DNA of 64,000 nucleotides from Emergencia sp. 1XD21-10 (GTDB taxonomy: Bacteria; Bacillota; Clostridia; Peptostreptococcales; Anaerovoracaceae): contig NZ_QWEQ01000013.1 of assembly GCF_009936045.1 (NCBI RefSeq), positions 62,001 through 126,000 of the forward strand, read 5' to 3'. Numbering within the stretch: the stretch's first letter is position 1; every line of letters begins with the position of its first letter. The notes below the pieces were generated by a model. The model made no database searches. It saw nothing but the letters and a program-made list of their open reading frames with translations, and was not told the DNA's origin. The position numbers were made by a program, and so were the translations under genes. This document shows, piece by piece, positions 63,330 through 64,000 of this stretch.

Positions 63330-64000
63330 GATCCGCAAATTCTGGGGAAAGAAAAATTTCTGCTTGGTCATGCTGTTGATTTTCTTTGTCAATCTATTTT
63401 TTCTATGGTTTTTAAGTCAACCGGGGGATTTTTCGCCGGGGCTTTCCGACTATAAAAAGCTGAATCAGGATTTGTCGGGGGTCAATGCTGGGCAGCGGTG
63501 CGAGTGGCTGGCTCAGCGCCATGAAGAAATTGAGAACTATAGCGTGGTGGCAGAAATGCTCAACTTGCGTTCCCGCAGCGATGACTTCGCGAAACGGATG
63601 GAAAAAGCGCTGACGGAGGAGCATCCGGGAGTTTTTGAAAAGTACCACGAGAAGTATCTTTCCGGAACGTATCTGCGTTATACGAATTCTTTGGAAAAAG
63701 AATCGGCAATGCTTAAAGGTGTATATGGGGATTTTCAGAAAGTAGAGAACTATGGGGATTTCCTGAAAGAAATCGCGAAGAAGAAGGAAAATTTGTCTGG
63801 AATTTCAATTTTTGCGGCGGATACGACCTCTTTTGCGGCGAGAAATATGGAAAAGGAGTCGGAAGACTATGAGACGATGAAAAAAATTACGCCTGTAGCG
63901 CAGCTGGCGACGCCGGTTTCCTTTGCCTTGGAATTTCCCGTATCGGATTTGCTGTTATATCTGGCGGTCCTTTTCTTTGGCGGCGCGCTGATTTACGAGG
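63307..64000 (+). CDS. ABC-2 type permease, module 2 (3' end outside window)
   Basis: Read from ATG 63307, the frame stays open to the right edge: MVKLIPFEIRKFWGKKNFCL, a membrane helix (MLLIFFVNLFFLWFL), a long extracellular charged region with LSGVNAGQRCEWLAQRHEEI and a second helix beginning near the end. It resembles the second half of the module 1 permease. At least the C-terminal helices are beyond the window. Confidence 0.85.
   Translation, partial: MVKLIPFEIRKFWGKKNFCLVMLLIFFVNLFFLWFLSQPGDFSPGLSDYKKLNQDLSGVNAGQRCEWLAQRHEEIENYSVVAEMLNLRSRSDDFAKRMEKALTEEHPGVFEKYHEKYLSGTYLRYTNSLEKESAMLKGVYGDFQKVENYGDFLKEIAKKKENLSGISIFAADTTSFAARNMEKESEDYETMKKITPVAQLATPVSFALEFPVSDLLLYLAVLFFGGALIYE

Overview
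The window is a chromosomal replication-origin region of a low-to-moderate GC, probably spore-forming Clostridia member (Bacillota). Support comes from the gene order rpmH-rnpA-yidD-yidC-khpB-mnmE-mnmG-rsmG-noc-parA-parB to the left of dnaA and dnaN-recF-gyrB-gyrA to the right, together with yabP/yabQ spore-coat/cortex genes, two ParB paralogues with parS sites, and a GdpP-rplI-dnaB block. An Anaerovoracaceae-like (former Family XIII) lineage is my guess only; no rRNA or tRNA gene is present to test it. Genes point away from an origin near 25 kb on both sides: nearly everything from 1 to 23.3 kb is on the minus strand (aroB excepted) and most of the right side is on the plus strand.

Left arm (1-23.3 kb), all housekeeping: a YdcF-like protein, aroB, a GNAT acetyltransferase, an LTA-synthase-like enzyme, rsmA-rnmV, a DivIC-like/yabQ/yabP cluster, an M23 LysM/G5 peptidase, a DnaD-type primosome protein fused to the N-terminal part of a DnaC-type loader, DUF1858, dnaB, rplI, a GdpP-like c-di-AMP phosphodiesterase without membrane helices, a SprT-like protein, parB, parA, noc, rsmG, mnmG, mnmE, khpB, yidC, yidD, rnpA and rpmH. 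oriC signals (DnaA boxes, GC-rich block, DnaA-trios) lie between dnaA and dnaN, with more DnaA boxes upstream of dnaA.

Right arm: dnaA, dnaN, recF, gyrB, gyrA, then a two-gene anti-sigma/SigB-F-type sigma operon (32.3-33.5 kb) preceded by a gene-free stretch with repeated AATATGCA dyads. From 33.5 to 41.3 kb lies a metabolic island of largely uncharacterised families: Asp/Glu/hydantoin racemase-like, DUF917, OPT transporter, PucR regulator, DUF1177, AroM and an M29-type aminopeptidase. Its two regulatory intergenic regions share two 15-bp identical sequences, so I read it as one co-regulated uptake and breakdown system for an unidentified peptide-like or hydantoin-like compound. This is the best candidate for an undescribed system here.

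The accessory region 41.3-57.8 kb is AT-rich and in flux: a PadR/HAAS-like/secreted-protein operon, two secreted proteins each preceded by a copy of the same ~160-bp leader with a 28-codon reading frame, several small membrane proteins, at least five broken genes (an amidase, a 5'-truncated frameshifted fragment, two short fragments, a DUF4143 ATPase lacking its Walker B segment), and a MntA/HepT-type toxin-antitoxin pair. Two paralogous modules of [CxxxxCxH lipoprotein + ABC ATPase + ABC-2 permease] occur at 48.3-52.6 kb and 61.2-64 kb. The second sits directly after a two-component system, and both operons carry the same TTGAC-N6-TTGAC-N10-TAAAAT promoter architecture. A second two-component system and a PepSY protein with an Asp/Trp tail lie between the modules. 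The last gene, an ABC permease, runs off the right edge.
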